A stretch of 37,557 nt of DNA from an uncultured Pseudomonadales bacterium (GCA_938036875.1 CALHVX010000086.1:1-37557), one strand, 5' to 3'; positions 24,787 to 33,628 are shown, counted from the first letter of the stretch. Translations and numbers: made by a program. The notes: generated by a model from the letters alone, not told the origin.

Positions 24787-25677
24787 TTACAGAGCTTGCG
24801 GTTGCCAGGCGGATACCTCGCGTTGCAGATGTTGTATCACTAACTCAGGTTCCTGCATGGGAATGAAGTGGCTGGTTTGCGCCAAGTGCACTTCCGTAGC
24901 CTTTGGAAACTCGTTAACCAATCCAGGCCAAGTGGGTGAGGACGAAAAATCTTGGGCCGCACCCGGCGCGGGTAGCTTAGCCCGCAGTATCATCACTGGA
25001 ATATCCAGCTGCCTTACCGCTTGGTATATGGCGCCATTAGTACGGGACGTCATATAGACGTGAGCTTCCACCTCAGGCTTGCACAACAGCTCAAAATCAC
25101 CCTCATTGGTGGCGGTCAAACCATAGTGGCAGTAGTCGCGGAGTGTTTGCGGATTAAACAGGGGAAACGAGGCTTTGCCACTGAGCTGTTCAACCATCGC
25201 CTCGGGTGAAGCAAATCGACTCCGCCGCTTTGAGGCTGGGTGCAACTCGCCCGACAAGTCAGGGGCCGGCGCGTCAGCATATGCTGAAGGTTCAGCAATG
25301 GTCGGATCCAGCAGTAACAAGCGTGAAAACGCTCCACTTGCAGCGGCACAATCCACCAACCCGTGTGCCCCCATAGAGTGACCAATACCAATGAGACCTG
25401 CTAACCCAAGGTGTCGAATCAACCCCACCTGATCTTCACCAAAGGTCGCCCAATGAGCCACCGCCAGGCTGCTGCTACGGCCATGCCCGCGCTGCTCCAT
25501 GGAGATCACATGGTGCTCGGGGAACGCCTCAATCACTTGATCCCAAACCCGACCATGGAAGCCCGTGGCATGCACAAAAAATAGGCTGGGTTGGTTCGGT
25601 TGGTGCTGACCCCACTCAAAATAGGCAAGCTCCGCATCGTTAACCTGCGCGGTATGAAGTTGGGGTTCAGGCATCAT
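24787..25677 (-). CDS. Alpha/beta hydrolase
   Basis: A 296-residue serine hydrolase. The oxyanion region is FFVHATGFHGRVWD (33-46), the nucleophile elbow is GHSMG with Ser101, and the catalytic His is in TSHFIP near 270. It may cleave an ester or thioester or a C-C bond, as in meta-cleavage hydrolases, but nothing identifies the substrate. ATG-ATG at 25677/25674 gives a one-residue ambiguity. The gap to the upstream LLM gene is 73 nt. Confidence 0.88.
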   Translation of the reverse strand: MMPEPQLHTAQVNDAELAYFEWGQHQPNQPSLFFVHATGFHGRVWDQVIEAFPEHHVISMEQRGHGRSSSLAVAHWATFGEDQVGLIRHLGLAGLIGIGHSMGAHGLVDCAAASGAFSRLLLLDPTIAEPSAYADAPAPDLSGELHPASKRRSRFASPEAMVEQLSGKASFPLFNPQTLRDYCHYGLTATNEGDFELLCKPEVEAHVYMTSRTNGAIYQAVRQLDIPVMILRAKLPAPGAAQDFSSSPTWPGLVNEFPKATEVHLAQTSHFIPMQEPELVIQHLQREVSAWQPQAL

Positions 25678-25750
25678 GGTTCACTTCTTTTACGTTTGTT
25701 GGGCTTGGCGGCAGCTTAACGAGCCATGCGGTACAAAAGGATCATACAGC

Positions 25751-26584
25751 TTAAGCCAGGGGCAATTGGGCTACCACCTCGCGTAACTTAGGCAAGTGCT
25801 CAGCTGGGGTTAACCCGCCCTTCAGCGTGCGCAAACACAAATGGCTGATACCGGCCTGCTGCCAAGCCATAACCCGTGATTGCCATTCGCTCTCTCGTTC
25901 ACCCACTACGGCAACACCTGCCTCCGTGCCAATTTGGGTTGGATCACGCCCTGCCGCTTGAGCAGCGGCATCAATCTCCGCTTTGATCAGAGGATATTGC
26001 TCAGGACCCACCAACACAAACCAGCCCGATGCCCACTTGCCGATACGCCTAACAACCGGAGCACTCGGCGTCGACCGGCCGCCCACCCATATGGGGATCG
26101 ACCCACGAACGGGCCGAGGATCAATGCCGTTTTCGACCACCGTATGGAACTGCCCATGAAAGGTAACGCTAGGCTCAGCCCAAAGTTGATGCAGCAACGC
26201 TAGCTGCTCGTCGCAACGCTTGCCGCGGGTATGGAAGTCCACCCCCATGGCCTGAAACTCACTGGGGTTGGCACCAACCCCGATGCCTAGGCGGAAGCGC
26301 CCCTCGCTAAGCACATCCAGCGCAGCCGTTTGCCTAGCCACCAGCGCCGTTTGACGCAACGGCAAGATCAATATTGAGGTCACCAGCTCAATGGTCTTGG
26401 TGACGCCCGCCAAGTAGCTCAACAACGACAGCGGCTCGTGCAGCGCGCCGCTGTTTGGACGGATTACCTGATCGGTCACGCGAAGGTGGGTTAACCCGAG
26501 TTCCTCCGCCGCTTGCGCAAAATCTCGAATCGCTAGCAAATCACCAGCCATCTCCCGTTGTGGGAGTGATACCCCTACGCGCAT
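25751..26584 (-). CDS. LLM class (luciferase-like) flavin oxidoreductase
   Basis: A 277-residue TIM-barrel from ATG 26584 (MRVGVSLPQ). Upstream GTG 26614 would add ten residues with no typical ribosome site; CAGG precedes the ATG. Luciferase-like motifs seen are LGLTHLRVTDQVI, VTSILILPLRQTALVARQTAALD, and GRFRLGIGVGANPSEFQAMGVD (about 95-115), a segment usual in F420/FMN-dependent members. The reaction would be a hydride transfer or mono-oxygenation in the cytoplasm; cofactor FMN versus F420 cannot be decided. Confidence 0.87.
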   Translation of the reverse strand: MRVGVSLPQREMAGDLLAIRDFAQAAEELGLTHLRVTDQVIRPNSGALHEPLSLLSYLAGVTKTIELVTSILILPLRQTALVARQTAALDVLSEGRFRLGIGVGANPSEFQAMGVDFHTRGKRCDEQLALLHQLWAEPSVTFHGQFHTVVENGIDPRPVRGSIPIWVGGRSTPSAPVVRRIGKWASGWFVLVGPEQYPLIKAEIDAAAQAAGRDPTQIGTEAGVAVVGERESEWQSRVMAWQQAGISHLCLRTLKGGLTPAEHLPKLREVVAQLPLA

Positions 26585-26621
26585 TTTTGTTGCCTGCGGG
26601 GAAACGTCGCCCACTAAGCCG

Positions 26622-27881
26622 CTAACTTAACTGATCCAATATGGGTTGCAGATAACGCACAAAGGCTTCCGGGTTTTCGGACATAGGGAAATGTCCAACG
26701 CCTTGCATCTCAGACCAGGTGGACCCAGCAATCGCTTCATGTGCCGCTTGTCCAAATTCAGAACGACCGCTGTAGTCATATTCTCCGGACAAGATGTGCA
26801 CACCTATTTTGTTGGTATCGATCTGAGCGGCGCTATCACGCAGGTCGTACTCAGACATGTAGTAATGCAAATCGCCTAAAAATACTGGCGGCCAGCCGCT
26901 TGCATAAACGTAGCTGGTTTCTTTGCGATAGGCCTTGGGAGAGGTCGGGGACATGAGCCCATCCATCAACCGAGCTTTATATTCGTTGTTTACCTGGGGA
27001 TGATACAACTCGCCATAGTGCTTGATATCCCCCTCTACCTTTAATGCACCTTCGACGGAGATCACCGCACGAAACTCATCCGCGTGGCGATGCGCCAGGT
27101 CCAGCGCCAGCAAGCCACCTACAGAGCAACCCATAAAAACGGGTCGGTCTAGATTTAATACTTGAGACAACGCTCTAGGTATCGAACGCAGAAACTCCCC
27201 TTGCAAAGCATAGCCTTGCGCCCACCAGTCTTTCTCAACCGGCGGCAACGACTTGCCGTGGCAAGGTAGGTCGTAAGCAATGAGACGAAAGCGGCTCGTA
27301 ATTTCTGGCATCTCAAACAAGTGACGCCACTGGCTGCCGTGGCAACCGGCGGTGTGTTGCAACAACAGAGGAATACCCTGGCCGGCTTCCTCAAAGTAGA
27401 GGCGGTGATCGTGACCCGCCAAGTTCAAATGCACATAGCGCCCCACCGGCATGTCGATGTGCCCTGGCTCGCGCACATCACCGGCTCGAATTGGGTAGTT
27501 AGTTTGATCTGGAGCGGGTTGCGGACGCAGCAACTCTACCGCTCGCATGATAGCGGCGTAGTATTGCGCATGCTGGATGCGATCCCCTTGCCACGCCAAC
27601 CCTCCGCCAACCGATATATTGGCCGTTAAATCGTTGTGAAAACGCGTTGGCACCTCGCTAAGCACCTCACGCCAAACGGATTCAGCACCGGTGTACTCAA
27701 CCATGGATGCTGGCTCTGAACAGTCGCTAGCAACCTTGCCCTGCGCCATCGGCAGGGTCAAACAGTGGTCACCGATGATTAATCGCAGCCCACCAGACCA
27801 GTGCCGACTTGCCTGCTGAAACTCACCATCCGCACTGCAAGCGGCCGCCCACTGACTCTCACTGGGTAGTGTTAACGTCAT
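26622..27881 (-). CDS. SCP2-like domain fused to alpha/beta hydrolase
   Basis: A 419-residue protein starting at ATG 27881, where AGGAGG lies 7 nt upstream (ATG 27887 also possible, while 27971 is unlikely). Residues about 5-120 have an SCP2-type layout: an acidic ADGEFQ helix, strands HWSGGLRLIIGD, then SVWREVL and a GGLAWQGDRIQHAQYYAAIMRAVELL helix. An alpha/beta hydrolase follows: LLLQHTAGCHGSQW (oxyanion side), ALSQVLNLDRPVFMGCSVGG with nucleophile Ser253 and a catalytic His in GVGHFP. A lipid-binding module on a hydrolase suggests action on a sterol or long-chain ester/CoA substrate. The SCP2 assignment is by eye and tentative. Confidence 0.78.
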   Translation of the reverse strand: MTLTLPSESQWAAACSADGEFQQASRHWSGGLRLIIGDHCLTLPMAQGKVASDCSEPASMVEYTGAESVWREVLSEVPTRFHNDLTANISVGGGLAWQGDRIQHAQYYAAIMRAVELLRPQPAPDQTNYPIRAGDVREPGHIDMPVGRYVHLNLAGHDHRLYFEEAGQGIPLLLQHTAGCHGSQWRHLFEMPEITSRFRLIAYDLPCHGKSLPPVEKDWWAQGYALQGEFLRSIPRALSQVLNLDRPVFMGCSVGGLLALDLAHRHADEFRAVISVEGALKVEGDIKHYGELYHPQVNNEYKARLMDGLMSPTSPKAYRKETSYVYASGWPPVFLGDLHYYMSEYDLRDSAAQIDTNKIGVHILSGEYDYSGRSEFGQAAHEAIAGSTWSEMQGVGHFPMSENPEAFVRYLQPILDQLS

Positions 27882-27988
27882 GTTCATCCCTCCTGCTGAG
27901 TTAGACGTCCACTTTGAAACAGCGCTCCACCGTTTGCAATCCACCCGCGCTAACCTAGCGCAAATATCCATGAGCCCAGGCTTAGCGT

Positions 27989-28006
27989 TATGATAGCCAC
28001 GCTATC
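27989..28006. promoter_or_regulatory. -10-like box overlapped by an inverted repeat
   Basis: TATGAT (27989-27994) resembles a -10 element about 30 nt before the ATG at 28024, and GATAGC-CAC-GCTATC (27992-28006) is a perfect 6-bp inverted repeat overlapping it. Such an arrangement could be a repressor site for the divergent pair (27881 minus, 28024 plus). No good -35 hexamer at 17 nt is visible. Confidence 0.3.
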
Positions 28007-28023
28007 GGCCCGGACAACTGTGC

Positions 28024-29397
28024 ATGACCCAATCTACCCAGATAATCGACCAAATCAGCCAAGCCATAGGCCCTGAACGCCTGCTCACCGGTGCTGAGGT
28101 TCACTCTAGATCAGCGGGGATATGGCGCTCTGACACCATCGCGGCCGACGCCATCGTTCGCCCCAAAACCGTTGCTGAAGTCAGCGAGATTTTGCGGCTA
28201 TGCAACCAAACAGGTCAGCGCGTCGTACCCCATGGCGGGTTGACCGGGTTGGTGCAAAGCGCCATCACCCAGCCCGGGGATATTGCTTTGTCGCTGGAAC
28301 ATCTGAACCAGATAGAAGAGATCGACCCAGTCAATCGAACCATGACCGTACAAAGCGGCGTTGTGTTGCAAACCTTGCAAGAGGCAGCGGAGCAACACAA
28401 CCTCATGTTCCCGCTAGACCTCGGCGCTCGCGGCAGCTGTACCATCGGCGGCAACATCGCAACCAATGCTGGCGGTAACCGGGTTATTCGCTACGGCATG
28501 ACGCGCGACATGGTGCTAGGTCTTGAAGCGGTGTTGGCAGATGGCACGGTGCTATCGTCCATGAACCACATGATCAAAAACAATGCTGGCTACGATTTGA
28601 AGCAACTGTTTGTCGGCACCGAGGGCACACTGGGTGTCATCACCCGAGCCGTGCTTAGATTGCGTGAGCAACCCACGCGTCGAGCAACCGGTCTGGCCGC
28701 CCTGCCAAGCTTTGCTGCATTGAGCAAATTTTTGCGCCATCTAGATTCTGAGCTCGGCGGTGCCCTGTCCGCCTTTGAGGTCATGTGGCACAACTACTAC
28801 GAATTGGTCACCACCGCTCCAGCGAAAAACACCGCCCCCTTTAGCACCAAATACCCTTACTACGTGTTGTTTGAGGCCATGGGGGTAGACAATACACTTA
28901 TTGAATCCGTACTGAGCCAGGCACTAGAAGATAGCCTTATTGATGACGTTGTCATTGCACAGAGCGAGGCCCAACGGTTGCAACTATGGGGGTTGCGCGA
29001 TGACGTTGAGCAGGTCTTTCGTGAAGGGCCCGCGTTTTTATTTGATGTCAGCCTGCGCATCCATCAAATGGAAGCTTATGTTGCTGAGGTAAACAAGCGC
29101 CTCGGCAGCCAGTTCAAACAGTTCCATAACTTTGTGTTGGGGCACGTCGGTGACGGTAACCTGCACTTCTGCATCGGGGCAGGTAGCGATGACGAAGATA
29201 CCCACAAGCGGATCGAAGCTTGTGTCTACGAACCCTTGGCCGCAATTCAGGGCTCTGTATCAGCAGAGCACGGTATTGGCTTAGAGAAGAAGCCTTACCT
29301 GGCCATATCTCGCAACACAAACGAAATCGAGATGATGCGCCGACTAAAACAAAGTATGGATCCCAAGGGTATATTGAACCCTGGCAAAGTGATCTAG
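28024..29397 (+). CDS. FAD-binding oxidoreductase, GlcD/D-2-hydroxyacid dehydrogenase type
   Basis: A 457-residue FAD-linked oxidase. The PCMH-type FAD domain contains VVPHGGLTGLVQ (about 63-74) and GARGSCTIGGNIATNAGGNRVIRYG (about 136-160). The C-terminal FAD-oxidase half has HVGDGNLHF (about 373-381), whose histidines are metal ligands in D-2-hydroxyglutarate and D-lactate dehydrogenases, and SAEHGIGLEKK (about 414-424). It would oxidise a D-2-hydroxy acid to the 2-oxo acid, passing electrons to quinone or cytochrome. The ATG 28024 starts a plus-strand run of four genes; the peptidase starts 10 nt after its stop. Confidence 0.92.
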   Translation: MTQSTQIIDQISQAIGPERLLTGAEVHSRSAGIWRSDTIAADAIVRPKTVAEVSEILRLCNQTGQRVVPHGGLTGLVQSAITQPGDIALSLEHLNQIEEIDPVNRTMTVQSGVVLQTLQEAAEQHNLMFPLDLGARGSCTIGGNIATNAGGNRVIRYGMTRDMVLGLEAVLADGTVLSSMNHMIKNNAGYDLKQLFVGTEGTLGVITRAVLRLREQPTRRATGLAALPSFAALSKFLRHLDSELGGALSAFEVMWHNYYELVTTAPAKNTAPFSTKYPYYVLFEAMGVDNTLIESVLSQALEDSLIDDVVIAQSEAQRLQLWGLRDDVEQVFREGPAFLFDVSLRIHQMEAYVAEVNKRLGSQFKQFHNFVLGHVGDGNLHFCIGAGSDDEDTHKRIEACVYEPLAAIQGSVSAEHGIGLEKKPYLAISRNTNEIEMMRRLKQSMDPKGILNPGKVI

Positions 29398-29407
29398 AGC
29401 TGCAGCG

Positions 29408-30883
29408 ATGACCAAAAAACACAATATTCAAGCAACAAGCGCAATACAGCCATGGGTAAAACCTCTAGCAAAGCGCACCGGAGTGCTCGTCGCTAGCCTA
29501 GTGCTCACCAGCTGTGCTTCCTTTGACATACCCGAGCCGTTGCCCGGTTACTGGGCATCTGAAGGTTACGGGCGCGTTCTGGCGGTAACCGAGAGCAAGC
29601 TTGAAGCCTATGACCTCGCCCGCACCACCTGTACAAAAACCCCAGGCATCGCCAAGGAGTTTCGTTCCATTTTGAGTAGCAGCCAAATTGAGTTTCTCAA
29701 TGCGGGGCAACAATTTGATATCGCTTTTGCCAACGAACCTTACAAACTTCGATTCAACCGGCTAAACAAACTACCCGCACCATGCCGCCAAACACAATCA
29801 GACCCGAGCAACAGCACACCGATTCAGAACTTTGAAGCTTTCACCAACTACTTCGCTGAACACTATGCCTTCTTTGAGCTTTTTGGCGTGGATTGGCAGC
29901 AACGAACCAGCGCTGCTCGTGCGCAAGTCACCGACCAAACCAGTGACAACGAGTTGTTCGAACTCTTTAGCAACCTCCTAGAACCACTGCAAGATGCCCA
30001 TATCAATCTTTATGCAAGGATCAATGGTCAGAACAAAGAATACGGGCCAGAACAAACCCCCGTTAGCAAAGTTTTGCAGACCCAAGCACAAACCACTAAC
30101 ACCCCCATCGCCACGCTCCAAAGAGCACTGTTAACATCCCTGTGGGAAGATAACGTTGGCAATAAAATCCTCGCAGGCAAAGGCACCTACGCCGCCAACG
30201 GCTTTATTCAATACGGGGTCGTTCCAGCAGCTAACGCTGCACCGGTGGGTTATCTCGCGATACAAAGAGAAGCAGATTACGACAACAGAGGCAATGATCT
30301 TAGCGTTCTCAGCAAGGTGATGGACGCAGCCATTACCCAGTGGCAGCAAGCAAAGGTTGTCGGCGTCGTAGTCGACCTCAGTACAAACTTTGGGGGTAGT
30401 GATTATGTCAGTCGCGCCATCGCCAATCGATTTGCCGCCAAGCGCACCCTAGCCTACCGCAAGCGTGCGGCCGATAGAGCGGATGCTAAAGATTTCGCTT
30501 TGTACCTTGAGCCGCACCAAGGCCCACAATATACCGGGCCGGTTACCTTGATCACGAGCACTACAACGGTTAGCGCTGGCGAGATTCTAACCATGAGCCT
30601 GCGCAGCCTCCCCAACGTCACGCACATAGGCGAACCAACGCGTGGATCCTTATCCGACATACTAGATAAAACCCTGCCGAACGGCTGGGCAATCACACTA
30701 TCCAACGAGATCTACACGGATCATCAAGGTCATCTATGGGAAGGCCCTGGCATCCCACCCCACAAAAGCATCACCGTGCTTGACCCGCAAAATCCTAGGG
30801 CGTCCCATTTGCAAGCGCTCAAAACGGCGGTTGCTATAACGGCTACCGGTGGCTTAGAACGCGAGAATAATCATAACCGCTGA
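29408..30883 (+). CDS. S41-family-like peptidase, lipoprotein
   Basis: A 491-residue protein with a lipoprotein signal: lipobox LTSC with Cys36. The C-terminal half has the S41 (tail-specific/tricorn core) layout: VGVVVDLSTNFGGSDYVSR near 315-335 matches the DLRxNxGG segment, and TSTTTVSAGEILTM near 382-395 carries the candidate catalytic Ser (SAGE). GEPTRGSLSD and LPNGWAITLSNEIY follow as usual. The first half (about 40-300) is a less familiar helical region with a Cys pair. Peptidase activity is inferred and depends on the Ser. Located in the periplasm, anchored to a membrane. Confidence 0.8.
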   Translation: MTKKHNIQATSAIQPWVKPLAKRTGVLVASLVLTSCASFDIPEPLPGYWASEGYGRVLAVTESKLEAYDLARTTCTKTPGIAKEFRSILSSSQIEFLNAGQQFDIAFANEPYKLRFNRLNKLPAPCRQTQSDPSNSTPIQNFEAFTNYFAEHYAFFELFGVDWQQRTSAARAQVTDQTSDNELFELFSNLLEPLQDAHINLYARINGQNKEYGPEQTPVSKVLQTQAQTTNTPIATLQRALLTSLWEDNVGNKILAGKGTYAANGFIQYGVVPAANAAPVGYLAIQREADYDNRGNDLSVLSKVMDAAITQWQQAKVVGVVVDLSTNFGGSDYVSRAIANRFAAKRTLAYRKRAADRADAKDFALYLEPHQGPQYTGPVTLITSTTTVSAGEILTMSLRSLPNVTHIGEPTRGSLSDILDKTLPNGWAITLSNEIYTDHQGHLWEGPGIPPHKSITVLDPQNPRASHLQALKTAVAITATGGLERENNHNR

Positions 30884-30915
30884 ACTTTTGGGCTGGATGA
30901 CGCTCAAACACCAGC

Positions 30916-31683
30916 ATGCGAAAAACAAAAATAACTACATCCCTGGCGCTCGCAATATGCCTCTACTGGTTAGCGCCTTTAAGCGTTGCTGCAGAGATTG
31001 TTCAATCCTTTGCAAGCCCAACCACCCAAGCCCAGCTGGTTGAGCTCTACACCTCCCAAGGTTGTAGTAGCTGCCCACCCGCGGATCGATGGTTATCAAA
31101 GTACAGCAAAAGTGATCAGCTATGGCAGGCTGTGGTGCCAATTGCTTATCACGTGGACTACTGGGACTACCTAGGTTGGAAGGATCCTTTTGCCCTAGCC
31201 GCACACGGGTTACGCCAACGACAAGCCGCTCGCCGCGCCGATTCAGGCACCTATACTCCTGGCGTGTTTCGCAACCAACACGAGTGGCGCAGCTGGCGTC
31301 GCCCTAACGCTTGGCATGCCAAAGCTGCACCTACCGCCAAAACCGTGGGTGTACTCACCGGCAACTTACGCGCGCAACAACTAAGCGTTAGGTTTACTCC
31401 CGCCGATAACCTATCCCTAAACGGTGCTCAGCTTGAGGTTGTCACTCTCCGCTCAGGGCAAACCACAAAAGTGCGGGCGGGCGAAAACCGGGGACGGGCG
31501 TTAGAGCATAATTTTATTGCCGGTCCGGTGCAGAAAACGCCACTAGCTTGGGTAGACGGAGGTTGGACCGGTCAGCTCAAACCCCAGCTTAATCCAGACA
31601 GCAGCGCGCTGGCTTTTTGGGTTGTTGATAAACAAGGCAACTACATTCAGGCAACCGGCGGTTGGTTAGCTGCCGAGGGCTAG
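30916..31683 (+). CDS. DUF1223 family exported protein
   Basis: A 255-residue protein with a signal peptide ending SVAA (cleavage near 26). The DUF1223 motif is VELYTSQGCSSCPPADRWL (about 42-60) followed by YHVDYWDYLGWKDPFA (about 76-91). The CSSC pair lies in a thioredoxin-like fold. The family's role is not established; a periplasmic redox or metal-related job is possible. It lies 32 nt after the peptidase gene and 68 nt before the channel gene. Confidence 0.9.
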   Translation: MRKTKITTSLALAICLYWLAPLSVAAEIVQSFASPTTQAQLVELYTSQGCSSCPPADRWLSKYSKSDQLWQAVVPIAYHVDYWDYLGWKDPFALAAHGLRQRQAARRADSGTYTPGVFRNQHEWRSWRRPNAWHAKAAPTAKTVGVLTGNLRAQQLSVRFTPADNLSLNGAQLEVVTLRSGQTTKVRAGENRGRALEHNFIAGPVQKTPLAWVDGGWTGQLKPQLNPDSSALAFWVVDKQGNYIQATGGWLAAEG

Positions 31684-31751
31684 CACTATGGCTTCTGGCA
31701 AGGCAGGATAGCGGCCTCATTGGACTGTCACACCGTACTTCCGAGGTTACT

Positions 31752-32588
31752 TTGCGCGAACGACTTGCTGCTTGGATAGAAAGCCCCCCCGTACAACGCT
31801 TTATCATTACCCTCATCGTGATCAACGCTGTAGCGCTTGGGCTTGAAACATCCGCATCGCTTAGCGCTGCGTACCACAAACCCTTAAGCTTGCTCGAAAC
31901 CTTCATCATCAGTATTTTTACTGTAGAGATACTGATCAAACTGTTTTGCTACCGCTTGCGCTTCTTCAATGACGGTTGGAACGTCATGGATCTCGCCATC
32001 GTTGCCATCTCGCTAGCACCCGCTGCAGGACCGCTCGCCATCTTACGCAGCTTGCGTATTCTTCGGGTTTTGCGCCTGCTCTCTACGGTACCGCGCTTAC
32101 GGGCCCTTACCGAGTCCCTACTGTCTGCCATCCCTAGCATTGGTTGGATCACCTTCATGCTGGGCTTAGTGTTTTATATCTTTGGCGTGCTGGGCACCGA
32201 GCTATTTGGTGAGCGTTTTCCTGAATGGTTCGGCAATCTTGGTGCAAGCGTCTATACCTTGTTCCAGATCATGACCCTGGAGAGTTGGTCTATGGGTATC
32301 GCTCGACCGGTGATGGACGTCTACCCTTTCGCTTGGCTGTACTTTGTACCTTTTATCCTCATTTCTGCGTTCACCATACTGAACCTCTTTGTTGGTGTGA
32401 TCGTCAACTCGATGCAAGCGTTACACTGGGAAGAAGAGGAAACCAAGCGCGAAGAGTCGGATGCGTTAGCACACGCGGAACGCGAGGAGTTGCTGGCGTT
32501 GGTTAGGGACACCGCCCAGCGGGTACGCCGGCTAGAAGCAGCGAGGCCAGAGGTATCCAACGATTCGAATGGATCTTCAGGCGGCTGA
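31752..32588 (+). CDS. Bacterial voltage-gated sodium channel (NaChBac/NavAb type)
   Basis: A 278-residue ion channel with six membrane segments. S4 is visible as LRSLRILRVLRLL, with arginines every third residue. The selectivity filter is TLESWSMG, the NavAb-type sodium filter, followed by S6 (FILISAFTILNLFVGVIVNSM) and a C-terminal acidic coiled coil rich in Glu, typical of tetrameric bacterial Nav. It acts in the inner membrane. The start chosen is TTG 31752 with GAGG 5 nt upstream. A start at 31662 would overlap DUF1223 and add an unrelated extension. Confidence 0.95.
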   Translation: MRERLAAWIESPPVQRFIITLIVINAVALGLETSASLSAAYHKPLSLLETFIISIFTVEILIKLFCYRLRFFNDGWNVMDLAIVAISLAPAAGPLAILRSLRILRVLRLLSTVPRLRALTESLLSAIPSIGWITFMLGLVFYIFGVLGTELFGERFPEWFGNLGASVYTLFQIMTLESWSMGIARPVMDVYPFAWLYFVPFILISAFTILNLFVGVIVNSMQALHWEEEETKREESDALAHAEREELLALVRDTAQRVRRLEAARPEVSNDSNGSSGG

Positions 32589-32604
32589 AGCGCTCTGAAG
32601 TTGA

Positions 32605-32653
32605 CGCATCTGACGGGTTAAAGCGGCTCCCATCAGATGCGCGTTGTGCTTTT
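32605..32653 (+). terminator. Intrinsic terminator-like hairpin between convergent genes
   Basis: CGCATCTGA (32605-32613) pairs perfectly with TCAGATGCG (32633-32641), with GGG/CCC pairs continuing inside the loop after one mismatch. TTTT at 32650-32653 follows. It sits in the 112-bp gap after the channel stop at 32588 and before the convergent gene stop at 32701, fitting the end of the plus-strand transcript. The T run is short, so strength is uncertain. Confidence 0.55.
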
Positions 32654-32700
32654 ACCGCAGGTTTGACGCTGGCTTATGCAAACCAGTGTTCGAAACCCGC

Positions 32701-33300
32701 TTAGCGAGGCGCTAGACCCTTCTTCTCACGGACTTTGTTCATCAGCTTGGAATCGCTTTCCAAACGTTCACCTAGCTCAGACTCATCGATGGTGCCAGCC
32801 ATATGCGCATTGGCTTTGCCGCCGTTGTACATAATTTTCTTCACCGGCGTGACCGCAATGATGGTGCGCAAAGGGGAATCCAACAAGTTGTTGAAGAACT
32901 CTTCACCTTCCGCGCTGTCTGGGTTCAGCTTCTTGGACAAAGCACCGTAAAACCATTCTTTGGTTTTGTCATCATCAAAAAATTCTGCTGTACCTTTAAA
33001 GGTGATGGCACCAGACGGCAAATCAGCAGAGGCACCAGCCGGATAGCCATGGCTGCTAACGTTGACCGAAACACGGGGGTCACGCTTGATAGCAACCGCA
33101 CGATGGCGGTGCGAAGAGAAGGTGATCCAAATTTTGTTGTCATGCCAAAAGTAGGCATGAGTTACACCAACCGGCCAGCCATCTTTGGTTGCCCACATCA
33201 ACACACACTCAACTGAATTTTCCATGAGTTGATTAACTTCGGTATCCGTAAATGGATAGATAGACACAATCTCATGATCGTGTGTTTGTGCTTTGGCCAT
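32701..33300 (-). CDS. Pyridoxamine 5'-phosphate oxidase family protein
   Basis: A 199-residue split-barrel flavin-fold protein from ATG 33300, preceded by GGGGGAGG; an upstream start at 33354 would lie beyond this ribosome site. Seen: VECVLMWATKDGWPVGVTHAYFWHDNKIWITFSSHRHRAVAIKRDPRVSVNV (about 30-80), the classical barrel of PNPOx-like FMN or F420 proteins. A large class of such proteins binds FMN, F420 or heme; the reaction is unknown. It is convergent with the channel gene and divergent from the giant surface protein. Confidence 0.85.
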   Translation of the reverse strand: MAKAQTHDHEIVSIYPFTDTEVNQLMENSVECVLMWATKDGWPVGVTHAYFWHDNKIWITFSSHRHRAVAIKRDPRVSVNVSSHGYPAGASADLPSGAITFKGTAEFFDDDKTKEWFYGALSKKLNPDSAEGEEFFNNLLDSPLRTIIAVTPVKKIMYNGGKANAHMAGTIDESELGERLESDSKLMNKVREKKGLAPR

Positions 33301-33326
33301 TGGGCCTCCCCCTAGTTGGAATAAAC

Positions 33327-33354
33327 GGTATAAAAACTGCGCTTGAGCGTGCAA
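33327..33354 (-). promoter_or_regulatory. Candidate sigma70 promoter for the PNPOx-family gene
   Basis: On the minus strand TTGCAC (33354-33349) and TATACC (33332-33327) are 16 nt apart, about 27 nt before the ATG at 33300. Each hexamer matches sigma70 at four or five positions. Confidence 0.35.
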
Positions 33355-33555
33355 ATACCAACCCTACACACTGAGCCCGATAGGTATAACACGTTTTATT
33401 TTTGGCCTCTAGCCACCCTCGCGATCACAACACCCGGCCATTATTGATACTCGCTCTCAAATCACCCATTTTTACCACATTGGTAAATTAAATGGCGTTA
33501 AATCAGGATCAAACATGACTTATTGGCAAGATATGTGGGCTTTATACGCAACTTT

Positions 33556-33584
33556 TTTACATAGTCGGGCTGGTCGGGCAAAAT
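33556..33584 (+). promoter_or_regulatory. Candidate sigma70 promoter for the giant secreted protein
   Basis: TTTACA (33556-33561) and CAAAAT (33579-33584) are separated by exactly 17 nt and lie about 45 nt before ATG 33629. The -35 matches five and the -10 four consensus positions. AGGAAA (33615-33620) serves as the ribosome site, a slightly long distance from the ATG. Confidence 0.4.
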
Positions 33585-33628
33585 ATTTCCTTCATTATCC
33601 CCAATGACCATCATAGGAAATTTAAGTC

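Larger units (their letters stand above)
33301..33628. other. Divergent intergenic region, AT-rich, no gene seen
   Basis: This 328-bp stretch separates the divergent PNPOx-family and giant-protein genes. It is more A/T-rich than its surroundings, with T runs and TATA-like boxes, and holds the two candidate promoters listed here. I found no convincing small ORF, tRNA or hairpin with coding support in it. A long untranslated leader for either gene is possible. Confidence 0.6.

Noticed and set aside
31662-31751. Extended N-terminus for the sodium channel from TTG 31662
   Set aside because: It would overlap the DUF1223 stop with sequence unlike NaChBac N-termini; TTG 31752 has GAGG 5 nt upstream.
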